Shown here piece after piece: positions 22,680-33,962 of a stretch of 64,000 bases of DNA. The first letter of the stretch is position 1. The number at the start of each line of letters is the position of its first letter. Origin of the DNA: Vesta saturnalis (taxonomy: Eukaryota; Arthropoda; Insecta; Coleoptera; Lampyridae). The translations under genes were made by a program, and so were the position numbers. The notes beneath the pieces were generated by a model, which was given only the letters and a program-made list of their open reading frames with translations, searched no databases and was not told the DNA's origin. The stretch is taken from the NCBI GenBank assembly GCA_036346205.1, contig JARFJB010000762.1, positions 3,987,001 through 4,051,000 on the forward strand, in the 5' to 3' direction.

Positions 22680-23996
22680 TTCTTTAATGTTTTGGAAATT
22701 CTTTCATCAAGAATAATGTAGGTTTTCTTGCATCGTTTTCCTTCTAATTGTAAAGTAGAGCAATCATAAACGTGATCAGCATACTCAGCTTCTTTAAGCA
22801 GACGCTTCACTAACTGCTATACATTAGAATGAGGTCTTATCAATGTATTTAAACGATGATCCCATCCCTCTAAAGCGTTGTTACTACGATGCCTTTGTTG
22901 ATGGCAATTCCACATTTCTTAGGTAATGCATCTGTTTTGTAACCATTGCTTAACGAAGTAATCGTAGAACTGCGTCATTTTTTCGGAAACTGGAGACGTT
23001 TCTTGAATACATAACCAGCCATCATCGATGTCTTCGACAGGCAGATATGCTAACGCAGCGCACATTCTCACATGCAGACGTATCTCTTCGTCATCCCTAT
23101 ATTCAGAAACAAGCCCAATACTCTGAATATTCGTCCATATACATTGATTATAATGAAAGTTGAGCGCCAGAATTTTAAGCATTTGGGAAATTGTGTTTTA
23201 ATGCACTAATCATTGCGTGCTGAACATCCAGTTTTACAACAGATTGTTTCCAATTCTGTAGTTTTTCTTTGACTGATGATAATAATATATCGTATGTCTC
23301 TTTATTAGAAAGTAATGGAAATAGCACTGGAATTGTATTTGTCTCATCTGGTGTACTGCTGTGGATAGTATATAGTTGACTAAATTGCTTACTACAACTT
23401 TTGAATGTCCCATCCATAAATACGGTGCAATTGCTGTTTGCTAGAATCTCCCTAGCTTTGTTGCTACCAAACACCAAGATTCTGTCACCCAAAGGAGTGC
23501 TCTCGTCGATAAATAGAAATTTTGTTTTATCTCTCATAGTTATGCGTTCTTCTGGAAATATTATATCTGGTGCTGTAGCAGAATCTCTCTGCAAGCCATT
23601 TGCACGTTTTCTACAGTTGTTCAAACCACTTTTCACTGAAGAAAACTTTGGTATTTCTGTTACGAAATCTAGTCCTTGATTATATAATTTTTCAAACTCA
23701 TCCTGACATACTTTTGACATCGGTAAATAATCGTAGTCCTCCCTAGCTCTTTTTCTAGCATTAAACATACATTGTTTTACTTCTGTCGCTGCAACACTAG
23801 GCTTGCACAAATGATCTGCTTCTCTAATTATTTTGCTGTTCTCCATGATGATGTTGCCTTGACACTTTTCAGTTTTTTCTTTCATACAACTCCAAAAAAC
23901 TGAACCATCCTTATTTTTCCTTTTCATACGAAAACTATAACCTTTATACGAAACACAAGATTTTCCCTTTGAGGTTTCAATTATTTGCACGTCCAT
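22680..23996 (-). pseudogene. MULE transposase with N-terminal FLYWCH zinc finger
   Basis: Starts at 23996 and is open for 273 codons. Residues about 10-65 form a FLYWCH-type finger (YKGYSFRMKRKNKDG, FWSCMKEKTEKCQGNI, ending ADHLC), a DNA-binding domain often joined to MULE transposases. Residues about 190-250 (CTVFMDGTFKSCSKQFSQLY, then VLFPLLSNKETY) are the start of the MULE DDE domain with its first aspartate. A frameshift near 23178 leads to 23182-22919 (FHYNQCIW, then IRLHVRMCAALAYLPVEDID), and another near 22918 to RSNNALEGWDHRLN and a C-terminal tail to about 22680. Only two frame changes and one further stop separate it from a complete gene. Confidence 0.85.
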
Positions 23997-24486
23997 TCTT
24001 AAAATGCTTTTCCAAAATGAAAAAATTACTATTCACAATTCTTAACCGAATAAAAATGAAATAACTATGACTTCTTTTATATACACGATTAATACATGGT
24101 AATGTTTGGAATGTCATTAGCAGGAGAAAGTTTGAAAAGCATTGAATGCAAACAATAAAACCAGTTTAAAATCGGTAGGTAATGTAATTAACACTAATCT
24201 AGTGAGTCAACGTAATTATTTCGAAAAATACCTTTATTTATTACTTTCATTTTATGCGCCGACTGTAATGTCTATTCACGTAATGCAAAACATTAAATTT
24301 TTTACTTATTTTACTTTGCCGCTGCATACAAATTATTGGGATCGAACCGAACTTATTGCATATACAATCCGGGCTCTAGTCATTACCAGGAGATAGTAAA
24401 TCATGAGATCTCATAGAGTTTTAAATATTTGTTTAATATTATAACCAAACTTCGATAATTTCAAAACGTTTAACATTATATTACAA

Positions 24487-24628
24487 GAGAGCGCAAATCG
24501 GTTGATCGGAGATAATAAGGTAGGTTTAAATTTCTATAATAAAAATCGAAGAGCGCAAACTGGTAGATTTCAGGTAAGAGCGCAAAACGGTCGAGCGCAA
24601 AACGGTCGAGCGCAAATCGGCCGACACC
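24487..24628 (-). repeat. Right terminal inverted repeat of the MULE
   Basis: Matches the left end but carries the GCGCAAAACGGTCGA unit twice where the left has one, so the ends differ in subrepeat number. Confidence 0.85.
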
Positions 24629-24637
24629 ATTTATCAA

Positions 24638-26049
24638 TAGCTGCTAATCCTTTAACAATGGGACGTACCTGTTGTTGAGTTCTAAAGTACAGATCATAGG
24701 CGTGTACATGGGTTTTTCAGACAAACAAATGACGATTGCAATGTTTTATTGTAAACTTAACTATAAAAAGTGGTTTGGAAGATATCATTGTAATATATCA
24801 TTTAATTATAAAACACTTTGTTTGTTAGAAATCATTTTATAGAGTTTTTAAATTTAAGGTAAGGCAACAATTATTATATACTATACTAGTACATATGTGA
24901 ACTCCTTATTACCTATATTAAATAAGAACGAACAAAATTTATAAGAAAAATAATAAATATATAATTTTAAAATACAGTTATTCTGAAAAATTCATCTGTT
25001 TCTTAAGAAGAAATATCATTTGGCCCTATTGAAATTGCAATAGGCTCTACAGTAACGTGTTGTTTTTGTGTAAAAATATATATTAGATACACAAAACGTC
25101 ATTTTCGCACTAGACGTAAAAATATATACGGTCTTGTAGATTGGTGTCAACCAGAGAAGTCTGCAGTAGCGGAGCATGCCTTAAATAGTTTAAATCATGA
25201 CATTTGCTTTGATAATATGTAAATTATATCACATTAGACTAAATACGTGAAGGAATTGTAAAATTGTATTTTGGTCTTTTTAGCTTAATGTGGAGCAAAC
25301 TTAGTACTAGCTGCTTTAGAAAAAAAGGTTGCAAGGATTTTTTGTTATATTGGATAGGTATAATAATTTTGTTCTTTTTTCAAAATTTCAAGTTTTTTTC
25401 TTACTTTGACGTTTAATAAAAGTATTCCTTTTCCGTCTATGTAATAACTTCAATTCCGGAAAATTACTAATTTAAAGTAAAGTATACTCTACATTTTTAT
25501 TTAACAACCGTAAACCATACTACGCAATAAATAATTATAACATTGTGTTGCATATTGTCTTATACTATATTTTTCCTTGACTGCAAATTCAAAATTTAAG
25601 CTAACTTTTACCTTTGTTACTATGTTTGATCTTAATTGTGATTAATTAATCCTAAAAGTAAACAATTAATGTCGGGAGAGCTAACAGGGCCATTATGGGT
25701 ACCCTTCAATGGAATAAAAAAAGAAACCTAGAGGATGTGAATGTTTAAGTAGTCACGGTTCGCGTCAATAATAGAACAGATTTGATAAATAAATATTAAA
25801 CGACAAAGAAATAACTATAACTCGGAAAGCTAAAAAAAAATAAAATAGTAATTGAATCATTTGGTCGCTAATAAATAACAGCAAGTCCGGTGACTGGCGC
25901 GGAGCCAGGAATCGCGTAGGGAGCAATATGGTTGAAACGGTATGATTGAAGGGTATGTAAGAGAAAAATGTACATGTATATATGTATATTTTGAGATTCA
26001 TACAGTAAGTATACGATCTATTATTTATATTTTTCTTGACTCTGTCTAT
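24638..26049. other. AT-rich stretch, little content
   Basis: Apart from the nuclease-like fragment at 25082-25222 nothing is recognised. At about 24685-24705 TTCTAAAGTACAGATCATAGG resembles the anticodon-to-T-arm part of the tRNA-like gene at 21102, but only over some 20 bp. Confidence 0.45.
25082..25222 (+). pseudogene. GIY-YIG-type nuclease C-terminal fragment
   Basis: A short open frame ending at TAA 25222 reads NIYGLVDWCQPEKSAVAEHA and then LNHDICFDNM. The SAVAEHAL box followed by HDI-FDN is the pattern at the C-terminal end of GIY-YIG endonuclease domains attached to some insect retroelements, such as Penelope-like elements. The upstream catalytic GIY and YIG motifs are not visible, so this is at most a terminal fragment. 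Confidence 0.4.
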
Positions 26050-26254
26050 ATTTCTACCTCTTCCTTACATGTCGTGGCAGTAGGCAAATAACTGTCCGGT
26101 AGTAGGACGATACTGTTAGTAGGTAATGCTACATCGTCCAGGGCACGATTTGGCCAGAAACCGATCTGCTCCCTATGGTAGTACTCATACACAATACAAT
26201 TGCCTCGGATCGTCCTGGCTACAAGGTGGAAACAGACAGGCCCCATTGCTGACG

Positions 26255-27165
26255 ACGGTGCAAAGAATGAATGGCGAGTTGGTACTTGGAATGTAAGAGG
26301 TATGCATGGTAAATAATTTGAAATTGGGAATGTAATGTACGAAAGACACCTTGATATTCTGTGTGTATCGAAGACAAAGCGCAAAGGAGAGGATGCTGTG
26401 GAGATGGAGGATGGCAGCCTATTGCTATGGTAAGGAGTTGAGACTGAAGAGCAGGGCGCAAAAGGAGTTGAGGTGATCATAAGTTAAAGAGCGAAAATAT
26501 GTGTTAAACAGTACGTATCACAGTGGTATCTCCCCGGGTAATATGGGTTAGAAAATGGAGTTTCAAAGAATTTTTCTTATTGTATGCTATGCACCGGTGA
26601 ATGGACCAGGGACGTGAAAACTTTTGGGATGAAGTAGAGAACATGTGGAACGTATGTAAGCCAAACGAGAGAGCGATAACAGTGGGGGATATGAACGGAT
26701 GGGTAGGTGTACAGAGAGAACATACCGAACCCGTTCTAGGAAAGTTCGGAGACCAAAGAGTCAATGAGAATGGTGAACGCCTGGTGAACATCTGTGTGGA
26801 GAGAAGCCTGTTTGTACCCAATACGTGGTTTAAACATAAAAATGTGCATATGTATAGATGAAAAAAGGTGAATCCAAAAGTATGATAGACTTGATAATGA
26901 TCGACTTAGAAACCTGGTGAAAGACACAAAAGTAATGCGTGGATCGGGCCACTTTGTGGTTATATCTTGAGTGTGTTTAGGGCAAAAGTGGGTCTGGAGA
27001 AGGAAAGCAAACGCAATGCGAACGTCCAGAATTAGGATAGACAAGCCAATGGATAATGGTGCGAGAATAAAATACGCAGATGCTGTGAGTAAAGAGTTGA
27101 ATGTGAATAAAACAGTGTGGAACGAACAAATAAAAAACACCGACGTTGAAAGTGCATAGATAAGC
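26255..27165 (+). pseudogene. RTE-type LINE endonuclease remnant
   Basis: GTWNVRGM at 26281-26304 opens an EEP-type endonuclease. It continues with ERHLDILCVSKTKRKG, where the usual SETK glutamate is lysine here. Near 26685 is GDMNGWVG, and ERLVNICVERSLFVPNTW follows. The nicking role in target-primed reverse transcription is known for the family. Frames change near 26480, 26600 and 26860, and stops occur, so it is inactive. Confidence 0.8.
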
Positions 27166-28930
27166 TTGAAAAACTGTGTTGTCAATTGTGCCGTGCGGAT
27201 ATGTGGAAGAGCCACTGTAGGTAGACAGAAAAAATATGCTTGGTGGAATGAGTCTGTAAAAAAAGCAGTATGTAAGAAAAAAGATGCGTACATGGCAATG
27301 ATTGCTGCTAAGATGAGACTGAGAAAAAACGATTGTATGAGGTGTACAGATTAAGAAACAAAGAAGCGAAAGAGGCAGTGAGAATAAGTAAAGAGGAAGT
27401 GATGACTGTGGAAGTAGAGAAAATGCAGAATGATTCTAAGGGACACAAAAACTGTTCTGGAAATGGGTCAAAAATACAAAACGTGGCCCAAAACAGAACG
27501 CTGCAGGAGTGATGAATATTAGCAACGAAATAGTATGGGACGATTGTGAAGTGGGGAAATAAATGCTGGCAAGAATATTTCGTAAAGTTGTTCAGTAGTG
27601 AGGAAAGTAAGACTGAAGGGTTAAATAAGGAGAATATAGAAGGAATAATGAATGAAACTGGGAAGGATATTGGGATAAATGAGGTAGAGAAAACGGTAGG
27701 AATGTTTAAAAACGGCAAGGGAACAGGTGTAGATGAAATCACTGGTGAAATGCTAAAGTATGGTGGTGCAAAGCTTATACGAAGATTATGTGAATTATTC
27801 AATTTATTTATTTATTTATTCAAATTATGTGTGGAAAAGTGCCGAAGGATTGGAAGAGCGCGATCATTGTACCACTGTATAAGGGTAAGGGGAACAAGAG
27901 TGATTATAAGAACTACAGAGGAATAAGTTTGCTCAGCGTGCCTGGTAAAGTATTTGGAAGGATACTGATTGATAGAGTACGAGAAACTACACAAACCAAG
28001 ATTTGGGATGTGCAAGGTGGCTTCATGCCAGGGAGAGGATGTGTCGATCAGATGGTTGCTCTTGAGCAGGTGATCGTAAAGTGTTTAAGGGTAAAAAGGA
28101 AGTTGTACTGTGCGTTTGTAGATCTGGAGAAAGCATACGACAGAATGAATAGGGAGAAGCTGTGGAAAATATTAAATGAACATGGCGTAAATAAAGGTCT
28201 AATAAATGAAATAAGGGCAGTATACAACAGTAGTCGGGCATGTGTTAGGGTGAGAGGAGGTGTGAGTGAATACTATAATATTGAGCAAGGAGTAGAGTAT
28301 TTACTTTGCAAGATGAAATTGTGGAGGAAGTGGACGAGCTTGTATATCTCGGTAGAATGTTTACTATAGATAGTACAATGTAGGGCGAGGTTGGACGAAG
28401 GGTTAATGCTGGAAGAAAAGTGATTGGAAGTATGTGGACGATAATGAGAAATGAAAGCTTGAGCCTAGCTACGAAACAAGCAATCTATAATGGCGTGTTC
28501 GTCCGTCAGTACTGTATGGAAGTGAGACATGGGTATGTCAAAAAAAAGCAGGAAAGAAAAATAAATGCCGTGGGTATGAGATAAAAAATGAATGCATAAT
28601 GACTGAGTGTGGTGAGGAAAAGACGATGATGGATAGATATAAAAGTAGTACATTACTTTGGTTTGGTCACATTAAGAGAATGAACAACGCAAGATTAACG
28701 AAACAAATATATGTGGGTGAGGTTAGAGGAAAGGCCGGGCCTGATAGGCCGCGTAAAACTTGGCTGAACGTAGTAGAAAAGACGATGATGGATAGATATA
28801 AAAGTAGTACATTGCGTTGGTTTGGTCACATTGAGAGAATTGAGGGAATGAACAACGCAAGATTAACGAAGCAAATATATGTGGGTGAGGTTTGAGGTAA
28901 GGTAAGGTAGAGGTAATGGCTGAATGTAGT
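27166..28930 (+). pseudogene. RTE-type LINE reverse transcriptase remnant
   Basis: The fingers read KNGKGTGVDEITGEMLKYGG (near 27712), then GKVPKDWKSAIIVPLYKGKG and YKNYRGISLL (from 27830), GGFMPGRGCVDQM, and the first catalytic aspartate in AFVDLEKAYDRMN (about 28112-28148). After GVSEYYNIEQGV the sequence jumps to the VDELVYLGRMF region, so the second palm motif (usually FADD) is missing. The C-terminal part reads LRWFGHIERI and is partly duplicated. Not functional. Confidence 0.82.
28618..28892 (+). repeat. Tandem duplication inside the RTE-type LINE 3' region
   Basis: 28618-28724 and 28777-28892 are near-identical copies, offset 159 bp. The second has an extra 9 bp (TTGAGGGAA). Both encode the LRWFGHIERMNNARLTKQ segment. 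Confidence 0.9.
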
Positions 28931-29115
28931 AGAATGTATGGTAAAGGAAAGAAAGATAAGCAGTTTTAAAAATAAAAGGGCATGTCAGAGACAATGTATG
29001 AATCTTGAGGAAGCTAGGGAGGTATGCGGAGATAGGAAAGCGTGGAGAAAGATTGTGAATGAAAAATAAATAAGAGGGAGGGTTTTGCCTACCCCGCAAG
29101 GGAATGGCGTGAAGG

Positions 29116-30470
29116 TTAAGTTAATGAATTGGTATTGTTAAGTAAAATATTTTCCTATCTAAGTGCAAGAAATCTTAAACCTGCTCATTATTTACATAAC
29201 TTGTTAGAACATTACAAGACTGATTAAAATACTTCAAAGTTCAATATTGCATTAAAGTCATACAGTATTAAAATTTTAATACTAAATAACTTTGTTTTGT
29301 TAAAAGTTTAATTTTCTGTATTCCATTACGCATCTAAACAATACTACCATTTATATTTTATCGAATTAATTAAATATAACTGAACAACTTGCCTTAGTAG
29401 TGTTTTAAGATGAAATGAAGTAAAAGCGTTTATAAATTTATGCCACCCTTTTTGGGTGTCACATAACTTTTATAAAAGATAAATTCAGAATTGAGAGAGA
29501 TCATAAAACGCAGTGTTAAATTTAAAATAGTAACTTCGGTTTTAACAAGAATTTGTAACAATTGAAATACAATCTTCATTTTAAAAAACTAAATACGCCA
29601 TCAAGTAAAAAAAAAGTTAGGGAAGCTTAAAATAAATTGTAGTGATGTGAGGGTATTCGCAGACTTCGCAGTAATGAACTTCCGCATGTTATAATTTACG
29701 AGAGAAACGTGTAAATTCCTTAGATATGAGTAAAATAAATTTAAAATTGCTGAGACATTTATTTTAGTTCGCAAATCAATTGTCGAATAATCTCAAACTT
29801 TATTATAATAACAGTCAATGAAGTATTGAATTTAACACACGGCTAGTTAGCACCTATGCCTATGAGTACCGTGTGGTCATTATTGTTCATATCCGCTCTT
29901 TCGACTTTCACTTCAAATATCCGTATATGAATGTCATTCAAGGGCGGGTTAGTACGGAAATGTTCGTTTCCGCAATGACAATATTATTGTAGCAGATCTT
30001 TCCACTCGGGGTATTCACTAGTCATATGTTTATAATTTTACAGGGCTGTACATGAAGTTACGCTCTATTTAAGAGAGCAACGATACACTGTAAATGTTCA
30101 TTTTAGTTATTATTCTTACTCATTATTCTTCAAACTATTTAACGTTTGCACCCACTAAACATTGCCAGTAGGCTTATAATTTTCGAATATATAGCTTTAG
30201 TTCTAGTTATGAATAGGATATTACTTATCGGGGATGATTTGACGGACGTGAGACTCGACTAACTAGTGCCCTTTAGCGGTTAAAATTTTTGAGTACCGCC
30301 ATCTTTTTTCTACTGGCAAGTGACGTTTAGTTATGAAATTGCAACATTTTAAAGCCGACGGGTAAATGAAGAATCCTGAAATGGATAAAACGCTATTCGT
30401 AGTGTGATTCAATACTAACTTGTCTTTTAGGAAGATAAATACGACTTAAATTTTGGTCCATATGCAATAA
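29116..30470. other. AT-rich stretch without recognisable gene
   Basis: No coding or repeat signal that I can support. Confidence 0.55.
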
Positions 30471-30477
30471 ACATTAG

Positions 30478-31024
30478 GTGACAATGCTCCCTCGCTGGGT
30501 CGCACAATTTAAACGTGGTGATTTGACCAGTGAAGATTATGAACAACCAGGACCATCAAAACCGGTTATAACCCTGGAAACAATCCGTCAAGTGCTTGAT
30601 ATTTATTTAAAGGATCGAAGAATAAAGATTGACGAAATACCAGGCTCGTAGGCGTATTACATGACCGCATATATCAGATTTTGCATGTAGAGATAAGCTA
30701 AATGCTGATCAAAAAAGAGGATCAGGTTAATTCTCTACGCCACTTTGTCAGAGTCGATGAAACTTGGTTTCTCCGAATCAAAACGCCAATGTCAACAGTG
30801 GAAACATCATGGCAGTCCTACGCCAAAGAATGCGAAGTTGTTTTAATCAGCCGTGAAGGTAATGGCTACGATTTTTGGGATTCTAAAGGGATACTTCTAT
30901 TCGACTAGCTCACAAAGAGTCGAACCAGCAACGGAGCACATTACGCTACACTTTTGGACCAACTAAAAGCAGCAACTATTAAAAAACGTTATCGCGGCGC
31001 GATTTTCTACAATTTGAAAAACTT
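30478..31024 (+). pseudogene. Mariner transposase remnant (SETMAR-like subgroup)
   Basis: The plus strand first reads VAQFKRGDLTSEDYEQPGP, then TIRQVLD and RRIKIDEI, the second helix-turn-helix and linker of a mariner transposase. After a deletion and frameshift it reads HFVRVDETWF with the first catalytic aspartate (about 30740-30770), then HHGSPTPKNAK, ILLFD and HYATLLDQLKAATIKKRY. It stops before the second aspartate motif. This is a different mariner lineage from elements A and B. No terminal repeats identified. Confidence 0.7.
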
Positions 31025-31555
31025 AAACGATGTTATAATCGGGAAATTTCGGTAGCAAAAATGACATCCTAAAAACATACAGCAAATGAATAAGTTGAGT
31101 AATTATCGATTTTTTTAACGATTGATATCCTAACTGAATACATTTTTATTGAATGATCATTTATAACAATTTCAATTTAGGTATGTATTGGATTACCTAT
31201 TTCATATTTGCATTAAAATAATTTTTTTAGTTAGTAAACATAACCTAACCTGTTCAACATCAGCTGTTTTTATCAAGGGTTTGCAAAAATGAAGTTCGAC
31301 GTTTTATGAACTTTTAATTACACCCAACAGATAGACAGAAAATAAGAACAACTTCTGATAAGATTTTTGGTTTTTAATCTTAGCAATCATCGAATAGGTA
31401 AATTTTTGAAACTCATCGTTGATCGCAGGTCTAAATATTTATATTTTTAAGAACCAACAACAAGAATTAATCTATTAGCCTCACTACATTAAAATATGTG
31501 TCAGAAGGTGTTATTACAAATACGACAAGTTTTTACTAGTTCATACTACTACGTT
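31025..31555. other. AT-rich stretch without recognisable gene
   Basis: Presumably the flank or 3' region of the Tc1-type element that follows; no feature identified. Confidence 0.45.
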
Positions 31556-32328
31556 TCACAGCAATATGCAACTTAATGCGACCCTCCCTACATAATTTTT
31601 TACTTGAGCCCATATCTTTTCAATTGGATTTAGCTCTGGATGGTAGGGTGGCAACCTTATCACAACATAACCGTGTTCAGCCATCCACTTATCGATTAAA
31701 TAATTTTTATGAACTGGTCGATGAAGTTTAATTTTCTCGTAGAGTTCGGGTTTTGTCTCACTTTGTTCAATTGCAATCCCACGTGCGTTTAACCACTTGT
31801 GCAATTTTCCAGGCACATGTTGGATTAGGCTCGGTAGATATGTTGTGGTAAGATGAGTTATCAACCACTGGCACAGAATTAGACTCGAGATTGAGAATAC
31901 GTTTTTTGGTCAACCACTTAATGTAATTCATAGAAGTCACGTCGTCATGATAATCTCCCGACTTTAATCCCGATTTAAACATCAACAATGCATTTGGTAC
32001 AAATGCCTTAGCACCACCACAATGTAACATTATTGGCCGTTGTCCTTTTAAAACAGGTGTTTTCACTCCCTTGCCACTGCAGTTGTACCATCCATGCGAA
32101 CTCGTATGTGAACTGTGCAAGTATGATTCGTCACTATAAATGATGTTTCTGTCCTCTTCTCTGTACTTTTTGATTTTTCTTAAAAATGTCCCTTATTGCG
32201 GAAGTTTCCACCAAGACCTTCCTATTGCCTTTAGTATTTTGCCATTTGAAACCCATCTTTTTCACAATCGATCGAAAGCTGCTTAATTTTCCTCTTAAAT
32301 GTATCCCTTCTTCTTGGACAGCTGCATT
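31556..32328 (-). pseudogene. Tc1/IS630-type DDE transposase, C-terminal part (split by the Polinton)
   Basis: The minus strand from 32328 reads RSIVKKMGFKWQNT (end of the DNA-binding region), IIYSDESYLHSSHT with the first aspartate, LHCGGAKAFVPNALLMFKSG, VVDNSSYHN with the second aspartate (near 31855), and RLPPYHPELNPIEKIWAQVK with the glutamate (near 31615). A frameshift lies near 31800. The N-terminal third is at 48349-48665 beyond the Polinton, in the same orientation. The family is common in insect genomes as a DDE superfamily endonuclease gene. Split, frameshifted and inactive. Confidence 0.82.
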
Positions 32329-32334
32329 GTTGAT
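32329..32334 (+). repeat. Left target-site duplication of the Polinton (GTTGAT)
   Basis: GTTGAT directly precedes ACTAGTAGTACACGGG; the same six bases follow the right end at 48343-48348. Confidence 0.92.
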
Positions 32335-32564
32335 ACTAGTAGTACACGGGCACCACTTTCACTTTTTGTGACGTCATATGACTTTGGGGATTTCCCACGG
32401 CCGGCCACGTGGGAGACCGCATTTTTTACCCTTATTTTTATGGTGTCTTTTCGGAGGCATTTTTCAGCCCTTGACGGAATTTTCAACCCTTTTTGTTGTA
32501 CTAAGAGCATTTTTGACAGCCATGCATTTTTTGTACTTGCTCACGTGAGGGGTGTATTTAGTGT

Positions 32565-32655
32565 TTGGGGTTGGTCTTGGGCTTGGGGTTGGTCTTGGAC
32601 TTGGACCTGGGGTTGGTCCAGGCGTTGGTCTTTGATTTGTGACTGGGGCTGGGTG
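32565..32655 (+). repeat. G-rich minisatellite in the Polinton left repeat
   Basis: Degenerate units of GGTTGGTCTTGG with several GGG and GGGG runs, able in principle to form a G-quadruplex on the plus strand. The C-rich counterpart lies at about 47930-48030 in the right repeat. Confidence 0.75.
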
Positions 32656-33204
32656 ACGGCTTCTTTTCGGGGGGCCTTTTTCAACCCTAATTATGGTCCT
32701 TTTGGTAATATTAAGAGCAGTACAACCCCTGGAGGTTAGGAAATTGCACGTGTTCGGATTGAAAAAGATTTTTATTTAAGCTGTGTTTATTAATATGTAT
32801 TAGGACTCATTTTTATTTTATCAAATGAAATTGCATAATTGTATTTCTTTTAATTCCTATCTACAGATTGCGATCTTTTACCTATACGAAAATTTATTTA
32901 TACATTGGGGTTGTATTCTAATAATTAAATTTAATTAAAGTTAATTACACGACACAGTAATCAGAATATTGTTTTTCTAAACGAATATTAATTGGCTGCT
33001 TACCTTTGAAATATCTTTAATCACCATCCTCTCGTTAAAATTGTTGTATATACACAGGTTCTCGTTATCCAAACACTTAATATTTTTAAATGTTGTTTGC
33101 ACTAGCTGTAATTAAATCTGTGCAACTAAATAATTAAATTAAGGTTTCAACTACCGTTTTCTGCTGCACGTATAGGCACACTAATACCACTTTCTATTTT
33201 TAAT

Positions 33205-33206
<2 letters not shown>

Positions 33207-33252
<46 letters not shown>
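33207..33252. repeat. (TA)n microsatellite, 46 bp
   Basis: A pure dinucleotide run within the left Polinton repeat. The right repeat has non-repetitive sequence here. Confidence 0.96.
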
Positions 33253-33254
<2 letters not shown>

Positions 33255-33524
33255 TAAAAGTAATTATTGAAATGTAAATAAAATATTATACGCCGTACAT
33301 ACACACAAAATTGTTTTATAGAAAACGAATTCATTATAAAATATAACATAGAGTTAATTACAGTTGGTGTAATTATATAATACCAATATTGAATAGCATA
33401 CTTTGTTTAATAATAAATGCTAAAAATCATAAATTTTTATAAAACGATTAAAAGAAAGAAATGACAGTAGGTATTACGTAACGCTTAATTAAAAAACAAA
33501 CTAATAAAATATCTTTTTTATTTA

Positions 33525-33962
33525 TCAGACTAGAATAGTAGGAAAACAAAAATTGTACAATAATTTGATTATCTCGTCATTTAAGATTAAAGATACAGTG
33601 AAAAACTTATTTACAAAGTCAAACATAGGTAAATTATGTAATCTAAAATATAAAAACATTAACGTGTAAAGTCCACACACATTCGAATGGTAATCTTGCA
33701 GTATTGTTTTATTGTATAGGAAACATTTGGAATTTTTCTCTAAGAAACGTAAATGATATCCTTGCGGTGTTCGTCCAAAGGAATCAAAATATTCCCCATT
33801 AGCATTCTCGTCAATGTAGATAGCGGTCCAATGCTGACCTGGTTTGTTTGCAGGATCCGTGTTTACGATAATTGCACACGGTCTAGGTGCGTGTCGTGGC
33901 AGCTGATTAGAAGCACATACAAGCCGAAACACATTCTTGTGGTTGGGGATCAATTTATGCAT
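33525..33962 (-). CDS. PRO: Polinton cysteine protease (adenain-type), intact
   Basis: Encodes 145 residues from an internal ATG at 33962 that matches the usual start of Polinton proteases. Catalytic residues expected for the adenovirus-type C5 family are all present: His44 in GQHW, Asp60 in FDSFG, Gln89 and Cys96 in NVCGLY. The family matures capsid proteins in assembling virions. The frame is also open upstream of this ATG into the neighbouring gene, giving a 232-codon ORF, so a read-through product is possible. It is the last gene before the left terminal repeat. One of only two undamaged genes in the element; short but of normal length. Confidence 0.85.
   Translation of the reverse strand: MHKLIPNHKNVFRLVCASNQLPRHAPRPCAIIVNTDPANKPGQHWTAIYIDENANGEYFDSFGRTPQGYHLRFLEKNSKCFLYNKTILQDYHSNVCGLYTLMFLYFRLHNLPMFDFVNKFFTVSLILNDEIIKLLYNFCFPTILV

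Larger units (their letters stand above)
22005..24628 (-). mobile_element. MULE-type DNA transposon with terminal repeats and 9-bp target duplication
   Basis: About 130-140-bp terminal inverted repeats (22005-22140 and 24487-24628) enclose a minus-strand MULE transposase with N-terminal FLYWCH finger. The 9-bp flanks ATTTATCAG (21996-22004) and ATTTATCAA (24629-24637) differ at one base and fit the 9-bp target duplication of Mutator-like elements. At 2.6 kb the element has its overall structure intact but its gene is frameshifted. Confidence 0.85.
26050..29115 (+). mobile_element. RTE-type LINE, internally deleted
   Basis: About 3.1 kb of more GC-rich sequence than its flanks. It has a 5' leader, an endonuclease, a reverse transcriptase and a C-terminal tail in the order and style of RTE-group LINEs (often annotated in insects as craniofacial development protein 2-like). 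The 3' end lies near 29115, after a region reading VLPTPQGNGVKVK. The palm motif of the reverse transcriptase is deleted and the 3' part carries a tandem duplication. Confidence 0.82.
32335..33492 (+). repeat. Left terminal inverted repeat of the Polinton
   Basis: Inverted match to 47118-48342 along nearly its whole length, from ACTAGTAGTACACGGGCA to the inner boundary GTATTACGTAACGCTTAATT. It includes a G-rich, GGTTGGTCTTGG-type short repeat (32565-32655) and a TA microsatellite absent from the right copy. Confidence 0.92.

Noticed and set aside
32299..32739. 146-codon plus-strand ORF with W-rich repeats
   Set aside because: It lies in the Polinton terminal repeat and reflects the G-rich minisatellite; the right repeat does not keep the same frame.
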